Below are positions 1 to 11,131 of a stretch of 64,000 nucleotides of DNA, in pieces; positions within the stretch are counted from its first letter, which is position 1, and each line of letters opens with the position of its first letter. The position numbers were made by a program, and so were the translations under genes. Origin of the DNA: Astrocystis sublimbata (taxonomy: Eukaryota > Ascomycota > Sordariomycetes > Xylariales > Xylariaceae). The notes beneath the pieces are model-generated. The model did not search any database. It worked only from the letters and a program-made list of their open reading frames with translations, and was not told where the DNA came from. The stretch lies in the NCBI GenBank assembly GCA_022453515.1, contig JAJNNY010000052.1, forward strand, positions 186,001-250,000, read 5' to 3'.

Positions 1-178
1 AGGCGGCATCGAGGTCGAAGGCGATGCGCGCCCGCTCAGGTCCGAACTCTACTACAAAATTCTTACTGTCGTGATTCGTTGCGTGTGGTGTGGCCTTTCG
101 AAAGACTGCTTCGAGATCGAAGTCCTCGAATTTGGCGATTGGGCTGCCTGGCGCCGCCGGTGGGTCAGGAGAAGCCAT
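1..178 (-). CDS. 5' end of an unidentified protein gene, cut by the window edge
   Basis: An open frame runs from an ATG at 176-178 off the left edge and gives 59 residues: a Pro/Ala-rich start, then an acidic and hydrophobic stretch (FEDFDLEAVF) and a region ending FGPERARIAFDLDAA. The frame has no stop and uses GC-rich third positions like the neighbouring genes, so it looks coding. I do not recognise the family with certainty. The ending faintly resembles the start of fungal CorA-like proteins, but that is a guess. The start is followed upstream by an 847-base gap before the divergent GNAT gene. Confidence 0.55.
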   Translation of the reverse strand, partial: MASPDPPAAPGSPIAKFEDFDLEAVFRKATPHATNHDSKNFVVEFGPERARIAFDLDAA

Positions 179-1025
179 AGACACGAGTCAACTAACACGA
201 CGATATATGGATATGATAATCTGATTGGAAAGTAGAGGGGCCTCTGTGAAACTGGCCGAGCACACCGATGAAGATTTGTGATGAACGGCCAGACTTACTT
301 CTTAAGAGAAGTGAGGGATGTCAAGGCTGCGAAGTGAGGTGACATCCATCTTGTTCCGCCCCCAACCTGGGAGCCAACACCGCGACGCCCACCTGCAGAC
401 TGCAGGGATCTCTCTGGCCAGCGTCACGCGCGCGGCTACAGTACATGAAAAAATACACATAACATACATAAAAGAGGCCGTGTCCCCCAATGGCCATGGT
501 TCTGGTACGCCACGTTCCAAAGCATTTCCTAATATACAGCAGCAATATCGCTTGTGGCAGTTTCACCATCCTCAGCCATGCCATGGCAAAAGGACATCTC
601 AGGTCTCAGAGCTTTGTAGCTTAAAGGCCGACAGGGTCCGATATGACGGTGTTGCCTCCAGCTTAGGTAGGCCTGGTAGGGTACACACCCCGGTGGATGA
701 CTCTTCGCTTGCTGACTCACCGAGGGTACTTATCGAATTCGGAGGCATCTTGAGCATGCTTTCAAATGCGAGGCAGCATGCAATATACCCGGGTCACCTT
801 GAACATGGGTTGTGGGCTGGGTGTATCCTTTTGTCGCACGCTCGTGATCGTTGTGTTCTACGCTACGACATCTCGACAAGCGCTAAAAAGCTTAGAGGTC
901 GGGGGCGCGAAGCCTATCTCGTACACACGATGGTGATCAACGCATCAGCAGACTCGCGCCGAATTCAAGCAGCTTCCTTGACCGGCAGACTATCCACGCG
1001 CGACAATACGAAGTCAATAGAATAT
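179..1025. other. Intergenic region between divergent genes
   Basis: Shared upstream region of the truncated minus-strand gene and the GNAT gene. A frame stays open over much of it and into the GNAT first exon, but its translation upstream of 1026 shows no domain or fungal-like composition. I see no repeat or RNA gene here. Confidence 0.5.
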
Positions 1026-1787
1026 ATGACGGCTACGTCCAAGTTTGGGATACTCCTCATCCCCGCCGATGAGAAGGGATGTCTCTTCTATCTCGAGAGA
1101 TACAAGCCCTTCAGGCTTGCTTCACTTAAACAAGATCCTGGTGGTACGTCGCGCCAGCAACGGTCTCGAGCATGATAATGAATGACAAAGCAATGTGCAT
1201 GTGATGCACCTTTCGCATCAACGAGCTAACACTATGTTCAACTTGCTGGCTGGACAGCTTTCGGATCTACTTATGCGCGAGAGATCGAATTCGACGACAA
1301 GACATGGCTCGACCGTGTCCGAAATCCTCTGGCATCCACATTCGTCGCCGTCGAGTCGGACGATGATCGGGTAGTAGCTTCGACTTCGCTCATCGGCCCA
1401 TTGCCAAATACGAAGCCGGCAAGTAACCCCTATCAGGCTGTCATCGCAATACCACACTGCGATGCGCCAGACAGCGACAATGACAATCAGCATGCGAACA
1501 ACGAGCCATTGTGCTTCCAGATGTCCGCCGTCTACACGACGCCCGAGGTTCGGGGGCTGGGACTTGCCAAGTCGCTGATCAGGGCCGCCACGGACGAAGC
1601 TCACCAAAGGGCTCAGGGACAGGGGAGGCCTCTGGTACTTAGTGTGGTCGTCTACGCTAACAACGACGCCGCGATATCAGTCTATTCGCGCTGTGGTTTT
1701 GCCAGTGGCGCAGAAGAACCAAAACTCGTGTTTAATGCTCTCAAGAACGAGTCTGAAAAGGAGCTGATCATGTACTATCGATGTTAA
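1026..1787 (+). CDS. GNAT-family N-acetyltransferase
   Basis: Two exons, join(1026..1143,1258..1787), give 215 residues. The intron 1144-1257 has a gtacgt donor, a GCTAAC branch site and a cag acceptor, and it restores the conserved GNAT stretch YKPFRLASL...DPGAFGSTYARE that is split between two frames in the raw sequence. The acetyl-CoA binding motif A (R-x-x-G-x-G/A) is seen as VRGLGLAKSL at about residues 138-146. Motif B follows as NNDAAISVYSRCGF at about 174-187. GNAT enzymes transfer the acetyl group of acetyl-CoA to an amine; the substrate cannot be read here. A first exon starting at the in-frame ATG at 1026 gives the usual short lead before the fold. Upstream in-frame ATGs exist but add sequence unlike the family. 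Confidence 0.85.
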
Positions 1788-2680
1788 CTGTTGATGACCT
1801 CACATTCGTCCTGTCAAGTGTTAAGTGTCAAGGCCTTGCTTGCATGACGGCCGAATTCCGAGCATTGCTCGCTCAGTAAAATGAGTAGGACCGCAACGCA
1901 CTGCTAGCGAAGCTCGTTGTGGGCTGTGGTTTGCTGTGGCACCTCGCGAGGCATGCGAGGGTGGATGAGGATCAACAGCTACCCCAATCAAACCCTGCAC
2001 GGTTTCCCCTTTTTGCATTGTCGTCTTCCCTAAAGTGGCAGCTTATGACGTTGTCCGCCCAAGGCACCGTCGAACGCCAACCCGATCGCTGGTGCACGGG
2101 AGATTGCCTATCTCCATCTGCTTTTCAAGCATTGGAGAATTCCCATCCACTACCGACAGTCTACCATGCGAGCCATGCAAGTTCGTGAACTGCACCCAAC
2201 TACCGCGCCTCGCTTGTTAGATCATTCCCCCGTTTACTAAGTTTCAGACTACACCAGCACTCTGGGGCCGGCGCTGATCCTGGCAATCCTTTCCGTAGAT
2301 ACCAAAGGTAGAAGTGGGCGGACCCTGAATCTTAGCAATGGCTTTGTATTGCTGCATGGGACAATGGGGGCATCTACATAGCTTATAACCGTAGAGGAAC
2401 CCTTGGTTGAACATGTCTGTATTCACACTCTCTCGCTCGTCCGTCCATCCAGACTCACCTACATTCGTTCCTTACACTTAAACAGCTGACTACACATAGT
2501 CTTGAAGCCGACAGCGTCGACAAGCCGGCCTTCGTTCCGTTCTTTACATACAACATCCTATCCGATTACGACATATCGCACTCTCTAATACCAAAACATC
2601 CCCACAGAGCACGGGAAGAGACCAAGAGTCCAATTCTAATAACAAACGTCAACGGGAGCTAGAAAAACAAGAGATACATA
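1788..2680. other. Intergenic region upstream of the CFEM gene
   Basis: Holds the 3' region of the GNAT gene and the promoter and leader of the CFEM gene, including an A/C-rich stretch just before its ATG. Short open frames here look random. No repeat or RNA gene was recognised. Confidence 0.5.
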
Positions 2681-3514
2681 ATGCCTTCCGTGCAATCTAC
2701 CGTCATCCTCACCACGGCCGTCCTGGGCTCGCTGTTCCAGCATGCCGCCGCCGCTCCGGACACTAGCATCAGACGTGCCGGCACACAATTCCCAGACTGC
2801 ATTTCGACCTGTATGCGAAACTCCGGCTGCTTCGACACCAAGTGCATCTGCAAGAAGGCCGATGACGGCATCTTGTCCGACATCGTCATCTGCATGAACC
2901 AGTGGTGCCCCTCCGAGGTTACGGCTATGGACTTGATCAAGCCCCTGGAGGGCGAATGCGACTTATCCAAGTCGGCCGTCCAGGATGCCGAGAAGAAGGG
3001 CGGTGTTGCAGACAACATCGAGGACGATGATGAAGATGAGAAGACGACCTCGTCTGCGCCCGCTGCCACTGCCACTGCCACACCTTCCCCCAAGAACAAG
3101 GATGGCAAGGACAGCAAGGACGACGACGATGAGGAGGAAATCATCATGACCATGGATCTCGGCAGCCCGCAAACCGCCGGGGCTGCAACCAGCTCGGCCG
3201 ACGTCAAGACCGCCGCTGCCACCACCGTGACTCCCGCCATCTCCGGCACTCTGACCGTCCCCACCGACGCTGCTACGACCGGCCTCTTGACTGACGGCGA
3301 CGACAAGCCCACTGGTGTCGACGGCACCCTCGGCGCGGCAACAAGCACCTACGCTTCAGTCACACCTACCGCAAGTGGCTCCGCTAGCGGCTCCGACGAC
3401 AAGGAGGACTCTACGGACAAGGAAGATGGCGACGACAGTGCTGCCATGTCAAGCAAGGCCTCTATCTTCGGCGTTATCGCTGCCGTTGGTGTCGCGCTTG
3501 CTCTAGGTTTTTAG
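2681..3514 (+). CDS. CFEM-domain GPI-anchored cell-surface protein
   Basis: Single-exon gene of 277 residues. A signal peptide covers about residues 1-24. A CFEM domain follows with eight cysteines at 40, 44, 50, 55, 57, 71, 76 and 93, in the family order (CxxxC, C, CxC, C, C, C). Asp52, just before the CxC pair, is in the place where heme-binding CFEM proteins carry their axial Asp ligand. The rest is a long Ser/Thr/Ala/Asp-rich low-complexity stalk, and the last 20 residues form a hydrophobic tail typical of a GPI attachment signal. CFEM proteins sit in the cell wall or plasma membrane; some bind heme for iron uptake and others act in host interaction. Which role applies here is not visible. 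An overlapping 229-residue frame on the other strand is a composition shadow. Confidence 0.9.
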   Translation: MPSVQSTVILTTAVLGSLFQHAAAAPDTSIRRAGTQFPDCISTCMRNSGCFDTKCICKKADDGILSDIVICMNQWCPSEVTAMDLIKPLEGECDLSKSAVQDAEKKGGVADNIEDDDEDEKTTSSAPAATATATPSPKNKDGKDSKDDDDEEEIIMTMDLGSPQTAGAATSSADVKTAAATTVTPAISGTLTVPTDAATTGLLTDGDDKPTGVDGTLGAATSTYASVTPTASGSASGSDDKEDSTDKEDGDDSAAMSSKASIFGVIAAVGVALALGF

Positions 3515-4264
3515 ATGCAATGCTGAGGATGGCTCCATACATTCGACCCCAGCAAATTCACGAAGCGCTGAAATATGTTAAAAGGAGAAAAGTGGTCACT
3601 CGATTACTTCGTATATCTCCTTCATAAACATATCTAATTCTGTTGGATTGATAAATCCCATGATACCATTTGATGTTTGCATAGCGGCCAAGATACCCTA
3701 CCATACCATTAGCCTGAAATCCAAGCGTGGCAGTAGAATATCACTTTTGCATGACCCCATTTCATGAACCCTTCAGTGACCTTGACCCCGTAGTGCAAAG
3801 ATCTAATGCAAGTCCCCTTTTGAGCATGAAATTGAGCACTTTCCATCCTAATCTCCTATTAAATAATCCCAATTATTTACTGTTTATGTAACTATACTCT
3901 GGTTATTTATATAGAGCTTCTTTAAATGTAGTCTTTAGGTCATCCGTTGGTTATTACGAGACTTGGCAGAATTTTGATAAGAGGCTCGCCTAGACATTTT
4001 TCTCTATTTCTCACATTACATGCTTAAACACATGAATTTGTAGCCAGCTTGTATGCCCAAGTTGGGCAATCAGGTAAAGTCTTGTAGGAATTCTCGTTGA
4101 ACGTAGCAAGTATTAGCAAACTTAATGCACTTGAAGGGAGCTCTTACGCAACTTATAGCAGAGTGTAGCTAGATTCCATTGCCCATGCAAGGTGAAAAAT
4201 CCACCAGATCTGTGCGAACGTGAAATGCCGCATTTGGGAGACCATATTCTCATGATATCTTCTC
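3515..4264. other. A+T-rich convergent intergenic region
   Basis: Lies between the 3' ends of the CFEM gene and msh5. The part from about 3600 to 4200 is clearly richer in A+T than its surroundings and has no long open frame. A decayed element is possible, but no terminal repeats or relic coding sequence could be seen. Confidence 0.5.
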
Positions 4265-7200
4265 TTACTCAGACACATCTGGCGATAAGATACCCTCCAA
4301 CTTGCGCCGGTACCAAGTCTCAACCTCGGATCTGGGGACCGTGATTGGCGGATGGGTCAAGTCCTCCTCAAGGAAGTTTCGGGCAACTGTCTCTGCTCTG
4401 CTCAGATCTTGGGCTTCCTTGTCTGATAGTATTGAGCAAACAACCTCCAAGTCTTCATGCTGCGCCATCTGAAGTATAATCGACTCGGCCCTGTGTACGA
4501 TTGCCTGATCAACCCCGTTGATCGCAGCACAGCGACTTCCGAAGCTAGAAATGCTCCTGCCTGGTGCGAACCGGTATAAGTACGTTACTTGATCTTCTAT
4601 GGTTGGAGCCTCGAGGTCTATATGCACTTCCATGTGAGCATGGGCCAGCTCAGCACCCTCGTTAAGGAAATGGTCGTCGAAGATCTCATGGAAGTGAGTT
4701 GCAACCAAGACCTTCGGACGCGCATGGCCGAGACCGGTGAAATGATGAATGGCCGCTGCTACTAAGCCTGCACCGTCTTGGCTATTTGTGCCTTTCCCGA
4801 ACTCGTCAATGATGATCAAACTGCGTCGAGTCGCGAAGTTCATAGTGAAAGCCACCTGACGTAGGTCAGTAGCAAATGCGCTTTCAGAGCGAGCCACGCT
4901 TTCTCGCGTTGCAATCCTTGTCAGGATACGATCTGTGAGGCCTATCTCAGCACGCTCGGCAGGTACAAAGCACCCAATATGTGCCAGATAGACAATGATT
5001 GCGACCTGTTTAAGATATACGCTCTTTCCAGAATGGTTGGGGCCGGTGACTATGACCGTACTTGGTGAGTTAAGGAGGTCATTGATTCCATCGGAGAGCA
5101 ATAAGTTCTCATCTTCTTGGGGGTGGTCTCCCGGTCCTCCGGCCATAAAACAGTCGTTAGGGATGAAGGATGACGTGACTAGTTCTTGTAAAGCGTGACG
5201 ACCGCCTTCTATATGCAGGACATTTGTATCGGTCACATTTGGCGCAGTCCACTTGTTTTGACCACAGAAGGTGGCCAAGGCGAGCAGACTGTCCAAGTCA
5301 CCCAACACGTCTGACGCCATGAGTATTGCGGCTTCTCGATCAATTATCTTAATTGCAAGCTCATGGATAATCTCAATCTCTCGATCTGCATTATGTGAGC
5401 TTGTAGTCAACATGATTCCCTAGTTGTCCGTACCTATGATCATGCAGTATGGATCGCCGAGCTCCTCATCCAACTCCTTCATCTGCTGATTCTTGTAGTA
5501 GGCATGCTCACCCACGATGAACATGCATTCCCATGTTTCATGCAAGCCCTGGCCATCGTAATTGCCTTTGCCGGTCCGTGGATTAACCGATACCGTAGTC
5601 AAGAAACCGAGCTGGGGGATGAAGATGCAGGCTTGTACATATCTCCTGGCCCATTCTGGAATACCACTTCGTAGTCGAGCGTTGACGTTACCCAGAAGAT
5701 GCTCCATGCCATCATAAACTCTTTTTCGTTCATCTAACTCGGCATCGATGCCTTGTTGTACAGCTGTCCTTCCCCGATCGACGGACTGCTCGAAGTCGAT
5801 TGTCTCGGTAATCATTTCCCCAATTTGACGAATTTGTAAAAGGTCGATAACTTGAATGATCTGGAGGAAGCCGTGTCAGAGAAACCACCCCAAGTGGTAC
5901 CTATTGATTTGAAAGGTACCTTTTTTGCCACGTCTACCTTCTCTGCATCTGGCAATGCGCGGATGGCTTCTCTCAGGCTCAGACTATATGCAGCAAATCT
6001 CTGCAGCACAGCCCAGACACTGTTTGCCACGGTTATCTTTCGGCCGAGGTTATCGATACCTTTACGCAGGAGTAACATAATAGATTTCATATCTTTGATC
6101 TTTCGAAGATCTTTGCTGATGCTGCAAAGCGCATCGGCGTTGCCATGACGAAGAAAGAATGAGATTGTCCATTGCCTCTCCTGAATGACGTTGATATCTG
6201 TACTCGGCTGCAGAAACATCCGACGTAGTTTTAGTTTTCCCTGAGGTGTGGCAGCCAGATGAGCGAAAAGCCCGTAGAGCGAGAGGCCCTCCTTGGCACC
6301 CGAAGCAGAACCCGTTGGGCCACGCTGCAGACTGTTGGGGTGGTATTCTGGTTGCATTATTTGCAATGAGACAAGTGTGTCGGCGTTGACAAACATCGAG
6401 TTGAAGAGAGAAAACATTTCCACAGACTGGATTCGAAAAGCAACCAGAGCATCCGGGTCATTCGGCAGATACTGTGTTAATCTTCTACGCTGGATATCAC
6501 TCAGCACTGCGCCAGCGCAGCCAACCTGTCTCATATTAGCTTGAGATCATGGAATACACGCCCGAGGGAATGCTGACAGTGAGGCGGCTGTCGAGATTGA
6601 CGGACGTCGCTAGGCGCATGAGTTGCCCCTGCCTAGATCCTCGGGTTTGATCATCACCAGACTCGGGTAAAAGCTCATCTACGACACTTGTGTACAGCAT
6701 AGTCTGTGGGCCATCCATCCCAAGATGAAGATCAAGTAGCTTATTTCTACCTGCTTCGTACCGAAAATCCGTCGAGTTTAAATTCCTCAGAGTATAAGCA
6801 CCGGGGAATTCACCTGAGTTCAGTTTAGTTCAAGTTCAAGCCATACGAGGCCTAAAATGCTATCTTACCCCTGCTACCATTCACGTCTTGCGAGCCCCTG
6901 GTGAGGAATTGGGACAGAGGCTCTGGCGCCCTTGCGGATATGAGCACCGTGGTAGGCTGCGCATGTAGAAGTAAGGTCTCGACAAGATCGATACCAGCCA
7001 TTGCTACGTCTTCAAGCAGGTAGAGAGTCTCATCCAGAACAACATAGTAAGCACAGCCCAGGGTAGAGCCTCGGGGGCCACGATCTCTCATGTCGATTGC
7101 CATTATAATCTCACTCATTGCATCAGCACTAGCCTCTGAAAGCACCTGGACATCCTGTGGTGTCGGCGCTAGCCTGATACTGTGGCCCCCAGGCGGTGGA

Positions 7201-7496
7201 AGGCTGGGAGAGGACTGTGATGGGGAGTCCGGCCCATGACTGCGCGGGAGAAACAAAGGCGAAGACTCAGAAACTGGCCTAGTGACGGAATGGCGGCTAC
7301 GCGTTCGGCGAGGACCTTGCGTCCGCCCAGATATAGCCGATGAGGAAGACAAGGAGGTATAAGGACGTTCTGCAGAATACGGTGTTTGTGATCGTGACAT
7401 TGCCCTTCTTCCAAGTCTCCTGAAGACGGCAGGGACAGCAGGAGACGAACCAAAGGTGGCCGGCGAGTCTCGCGGATCCTGCGCGTCAGAAGCCAT
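4265..7496 (-). CDS. msh5: MutS homologue MSH5, meiotic crossover factor
   Basis: Five exons, complement(join(4265..5385,5434..5860,5920..6525,6578..6813,6869..7496)), encode 1005 residues. MSH5 pairs with MSH4 as a sliding clamp that stabilises meiotic recombination intermediates and promotes crossovers; it does not repair mismatches. A Ser/Pro-rich N-terminus of about 110 residues precedes the conserved start (EIIMAIDMRDRG). The lever/clamp region carries the MSH5-type stretch KEGLSLYGLF. The ATPase has Walker A GPNHSGKS at about 747-754 and Walker B IIIDE at about 823-827, followed by FGKGTN and a VATHFHEIF signature. The four introns are 48, 59, 52 and 55 nt. Each junction restores a conserved run, for example RLT/VGCAGAV across 6526-6577. 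The donor of that intron (gtcagc) is weak. The match to human MSH5 is closer than to MSH4. Start chosen at the first ATG of the open frame. Confidence 0.93.
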
Positions 7497-8133
7497 AATG
7501 TAACTGTGGCCCGCAATATAACTTCTAGACGTGGCCTTCTGGATTGCTGCGAGTAGATTGAGGTTTGAGTAGGTAATTAGGGTAGTTGAATAAAGCCGAA
7601 GACCGTCGGGACCCCAGGTTTCGGTGTGATTTCACCTTGGCCAGGAAGTATAAAAGCCTGGATGTGAGGAATTACACGATAAATAAACACCTACATAGAA
7701 GGATTGTGTTGTTGCTTACTTCGACACCTCAAGTACAACTTTTTGGAGGTGTACCCAATGGAAAACGGCTGGCCATAACAAGAAGGCGCGCGTCTCTGTG
7801 TACCTAAGGTAGGTACCTAGATAGTTTAAAGAGGAAGGAATGGGAACACATCCAAGCTTCAGGTAGCAGGAGCGATGGATGCGTGACTCCCTGGATGCTG
7901 GCAACTCTGCATCTTGTCTCTTCTCATTTGGCGAGGACGGTCCCGAGGTCGCTGTCTAACACGTCGCATGTTTTATTGGTCTTGACCAGTAAGTTGATGT
8001 CGCGTTTGTTCACATTCTCGAGTGTAACATGTGGTGAAAAGATGCTACAAGCAATGCAGTTCTGTGCGAATATGCCGGTGGTGGTCTTCTGAAATTGACA
8101 CCTCTTGTCTACAATAACTCGTTGTATGGTATT
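7497..8133. other. Intergenic region between msh5 and emc5
   Basis: Promoter and leader of msh5 plus the 3' flank of emc5, both on the minus strand. It contains a GTAGGTACCTAG stretch near 7808-7819, related to the dispersed palindrome but not a full copy. No gene recognised. Confidence 0.5.
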
Positions 8134-8648
8134 TTATGTGCCGGTTGGTCTGCTTTCCTCCCACGCAGCAAACTCTTTCCTTTGTTTCCGCATGTCAACA
8201 AATCCTGGGCGACTCTCAAGTAGACGAAAGGGGTTTCCAACGAAGTCTTTCTCTGTCTCTCCGCTGCTGTCCTTGAAGCCTGCCTCTCCCTCCTGCTCTA
8301 TCTTGCCGGCCCAGACTCGCCATTGTATAGGTCGTAGCTGAGATGTCCCTGATACGAGCCCCAAGCAGATAATCAAGGTTGCGACGATGGTCTCGATGGT
8401 AATGTCGATGGGGAGCGGGGAGACAGCGGTCGATTGAGCCGAGGCTAGAGACGAGAGCGATGCAGCGCGATGGGATTGAAGAGCAGAGTGCTCGTGCGCC
8501 GAGTAGCAGCTAAATATGAGGCTGGTCAGCAACCCAAGCTTTCTGCTCGGTGATGAGACGGCGAGTGCAAGCCGCAAGCAAAGGGTACATACGCATGGGT
8601 CAACAAGACAAACCCGAAGGCCGCAGTGCCCTTGGAAAGCCACGTCAT
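8134..8648 (-). CDS. emc5: ER membrane protein complex subunit 5 (EMC5/MMGT type)
   Basis: Two exons, complement(join(8134..8509,8593..8648)), give 143 residues. EMC5 is a core membrane subunit of the ER membrane protein complex, an insertase for tail-anchored and multipass proteins. It was earlier described as a membrane magnesium transporter. Visible features are a first membrane segment at about residues 5-22, the conserved YSAHEHSAL, a second membrane segment at about 53-72 and the family signature LRPIQWRVWAGK, followed by a cytosolic tail with GNPFRLLESRPGFVD. The 83-nt intron has a gtatgt donor and ends tttag. The exon 1 start (MTWLSKG) matches fungal relatives, whereas reading through the intron gives an unrelated N-terminus. 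It shares a 694-base divergent promoter with the HAD hydrolase gene. Confidence 0.92.
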
Positions 8649-9342
8649 TCTGCTCTTTGATTTATTTCAAGACAATTTATGTGTGTTGAGGCTGGAGCGA
8701 GCTCGGGAGGGTGTAATTGAAACTGAACAGCTAAGCATTCCAAGATCAACCAAGGCTGTTCAAGTCGTGACCTGAGTGTGGATTTCTCAAGCTAAGGGCA
8801 GTCTGGCAGAAAGGTGACGTGACGGGGGTGGTGGTACCTAGGTACCTACCAAACGGAGCCCCGGGCGCCCGCGTAGGCTGATCGCCTGGATAGTTGAATA
8901 GATGCGGTAATATGCAGATAAAAGATTAGAGGTCTTACTGAGGTCGTACCCCAGACAGTTCCAAGGGAGGTTCCTTCTCAGCCCTTGTGGGCACGGTCTG
9001 AGCGTTGATTGGCCACTACAAGCGGGATTTAGTGAATACGTGCAGGGGCCCACCGCAAGCTCTGCCCCTCTACTTACCCCTCTGTGGGAAATCCCCGCAA
9101 CGCCTCGACGCCAGTGTGCTTTAGCTCTCCCACTCCACCTCTCGACATCGTCAAACGCCCACCTAGTTGACACCTACCTACTAGTTCATCGTCGATCCAC
9201 TTCAGCTTCGGACACTTGACGCTTCACACAATAGACCCAGCAGCATCCACCTACCCGCTCATCGTCACGTCATCTTCACCAGACGGGCGCCCACTCACTG
9301 CATCAATTCTTATTCTGAATCTCAGGAATACGAGCCGCCATC
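8649..9342. promoter_or_regulatory. Divergent promoter region, emc5 / HAD hydrolase
   Basis: Shared upstream region of two divergently transcribed genes. A copy of the dispersed palindrome TACCTAGGTA lies at 8835-8844, flanked by further GGTACC units. The part next to the HAD gene is C-rich. The promoter role is inferred from gene orientation only. Confidence 0.5.
8835..8844. repeat. TACCTAGGTA palindrome, copy 1
   Basis: Exact 10-bp palindrome inside a longer GGTACCTAGGTACC palindrome (8833-8846), 187 bp upstream of the emc5 start codon. Confidence 0.7.
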
Positions 9343-10187
9343 ATGCCTCGTGTAAGTCGAAAAGCCCAAAAGACCTCTGCGAATCGCAAGATGCAGAGAT
9401 GATTTCCCCAGGTTTGCACGATTACATGCTTACAATTGACGGCGTGTAGGTCAAGTACATTCTGCTCGACTGCGACAACACCCTCTGCTTGTCGGAGCGT
9501 CTGGCTTTTGAGGCCTGCACCGACCTGACCAACGAGGTCCTCGAGAAATGGGGCAAGTCCGAGCGCTACACTGTGGAGCAGCTCCTCGAGGACTTTGTCG
9601 GCCACAACTTCCGTGGCATGCTCGTTGGCCTGCAGAAGAAGCATGGCTTCACCATGACCCCCGAGGAGGTCGACACCTACGTCGACCGCGAGCTCGGTGC
9701 TGTCACCGCGAAGCTGAGCGAGAAGTGTACGTCGTGCCCCGGCGTGCCCGAGCAGCTTGAGGCCCTCAAGCAGCAAGGTTACCCCATGTCCGTCGTCAGC
9801 ACATCTGCCAAGCCCCGTGTTGTCGCCTCTCTGAAGAAGACTGGCATCGACCACTTCTTCCCCGACGAGCATGTCTACAGCGCTGCCACCAGCATGCCCA
9901 AGCCCTCCAGCAAGCCCGACCCTGCCATCTACAACTGGGCTTGCGAGAAGCTGGGAGTCAAGAACTCGGAGTGCGTCACTGTCGAGGACAGCAAGAGCGG
10001 TGCCACTGCTGCCATGCGTGCTGGCATCCCTCTGATCGGCTACGTCGGTGTCTACGGCATCGAGGAGGGCAAGGAGAAGATGGAGCAGATGGCCAAGGTT
10101 CTCAAGGAGCAGTGCAATGCCCAGGTCATCATGTACGACTGGAAGGAGTTCCCCGAGTGCCTGAAGAAGATCGAGGAGGGTTTGTAA
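9343..10187 (+). CDS. HAD-superfamily hydrolase (subfamily IA type)
   Basis: Two exons, join(9343..9351,9450..10187), give 248 residues. The first coding exon is only nine bases (Met-Pro-Arg), followed by a 98-nt intron with a gtaagt donor and a tgtag acceptor. It is needed because the catalytic motif begins in exon 2. HAD motifs in order are motif I LLDCDNTL with nucleophile Asp10 and acid/base Asp12, a helical cap at about 20-95, motif II VVSTSAK with Ser/Thr120-121, motif III Lys158 in SSKPDP, and motif IV VEDS with Glu182 and Asp183. This set predicts a Mg-dependent small-molecule phosphatase or phosphoglucomutase-like enzyme; the substrate is not visible. A 299-residue frame on the opposite strand is an artefact of strong codon bias. 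Confidence 0.88.
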
Positions 10188-11121
10188 GTCGCCCGCCAGC
10201 ACTGGTACCCCGCACAGGCTCTCCGCCTCGACGCCGCGTACCGTGGACAGGGCTGAAGTAATGAGTGATGATCACCAGAAATCACGAGCCTTCCCCGTCT
10301 TCTAGACTCTAATTACTCATTGCATGCGAATCACTTAAGAAAAACCTAGAGGTTGAAGCTAGATAGTACACCAAGATCGATAAGCTTGGCAATAGAGATC
10401 TTCTAGACAAGAATACATGTGGAGTGCATACCTCGACTACCAGGATCTGGAATCGTGCATCGTCTTGTGGCAAACTATTTTGACAGAATGCTGAACATTT
10501 TCCGAGGCCGTCAGGATTGCCGTGTCTATTCGTTCGCCGTTTATCGCTCTTGTAGATTGGGCTGATATCTCCTAATGTAGGTACATGATGGGTGAGCGAT
10601 GTGCATAATTATGAACATGCATCATGTGGTCAAACATCTTGTTTGTGCCACCAATGCTTTGCCAACGTCTAGCAGTAGGCCAACTTTCTGCTCGAGCCCT
10701 TCAAGGTTTATCCAAGTATTGGACAGTTGATTCCAAGGAAATTGTCGAGTATTGTTGTGAGACCTATATGCGTAGGGCTACTGCCGACTGCTTCAACTGC
10801 CACCACGCTCTCTTTAATGATAGTCAAATGGCGGAGAAAGGTGGATACGAGACTACTAGTGAACCGATCAACCAAAAGGTGGGTTGCGGAATTCTAAGTC
10901 AATCCCCCACATGCACACCTATGGTTCAGCGGTATGCACGAGAGACCTGTTGGCAGAATTCGTGGCAAGCATGAGGATATTCCATGCGAGCCATGGGCGG
11001 ACAGCACTCGGAACCCATGGATTGGGATGGAGTCCGGAGGATCCGAATCCGTGCGCAGAGTGAATACAATTCACCATCAAGTGATCTCGATCGTGATTCG
11101 AACTTTCGAACTTTTGGTAAC

Positions 11122-11131
11122 TACCTAGGTA
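11122..11131. repeat. TACCTAGGTA palindrome, copy 2
   Basis: Exact copy within the gene-free stretch, extended to CTACCTAGGTAG (11121-11132). It is more than 900 bp from any recognised gene. Confidence 0.7.

Noticed and set aside
318..1175. 285-codon open frame on the plus strand
   Set aside because: Only its last part (from 1026 to 1143) is the GNAT first exon. The upstream translation has no domain, and the frame appears open by chance.
2659..3348. 229-codon open frame opposite the CFEM gene
   Set aside because: Ser/Val-rich shadow of the Asp/Thr-rich stalk.
3580..4260. RIP-mutated transposon relic
   Set aside because: A+T-rich, but no terminal repeats, duplicated target sites or recognisable degraded coding sequence could be seen.
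9303..10202. 299-codon open frame opposite the HAD hydrolase gene
   Set aside because: Leucine/glycine-rich shadow caused by G/C-ending codons on the true strand, whose protein has all four HAD motifs.
10624..10974. 116-codon frame in the 3.3-kb gap
   Set aside because: No domain, no signal peptide and no splice-consistent extension; codon use differs from the real genes.
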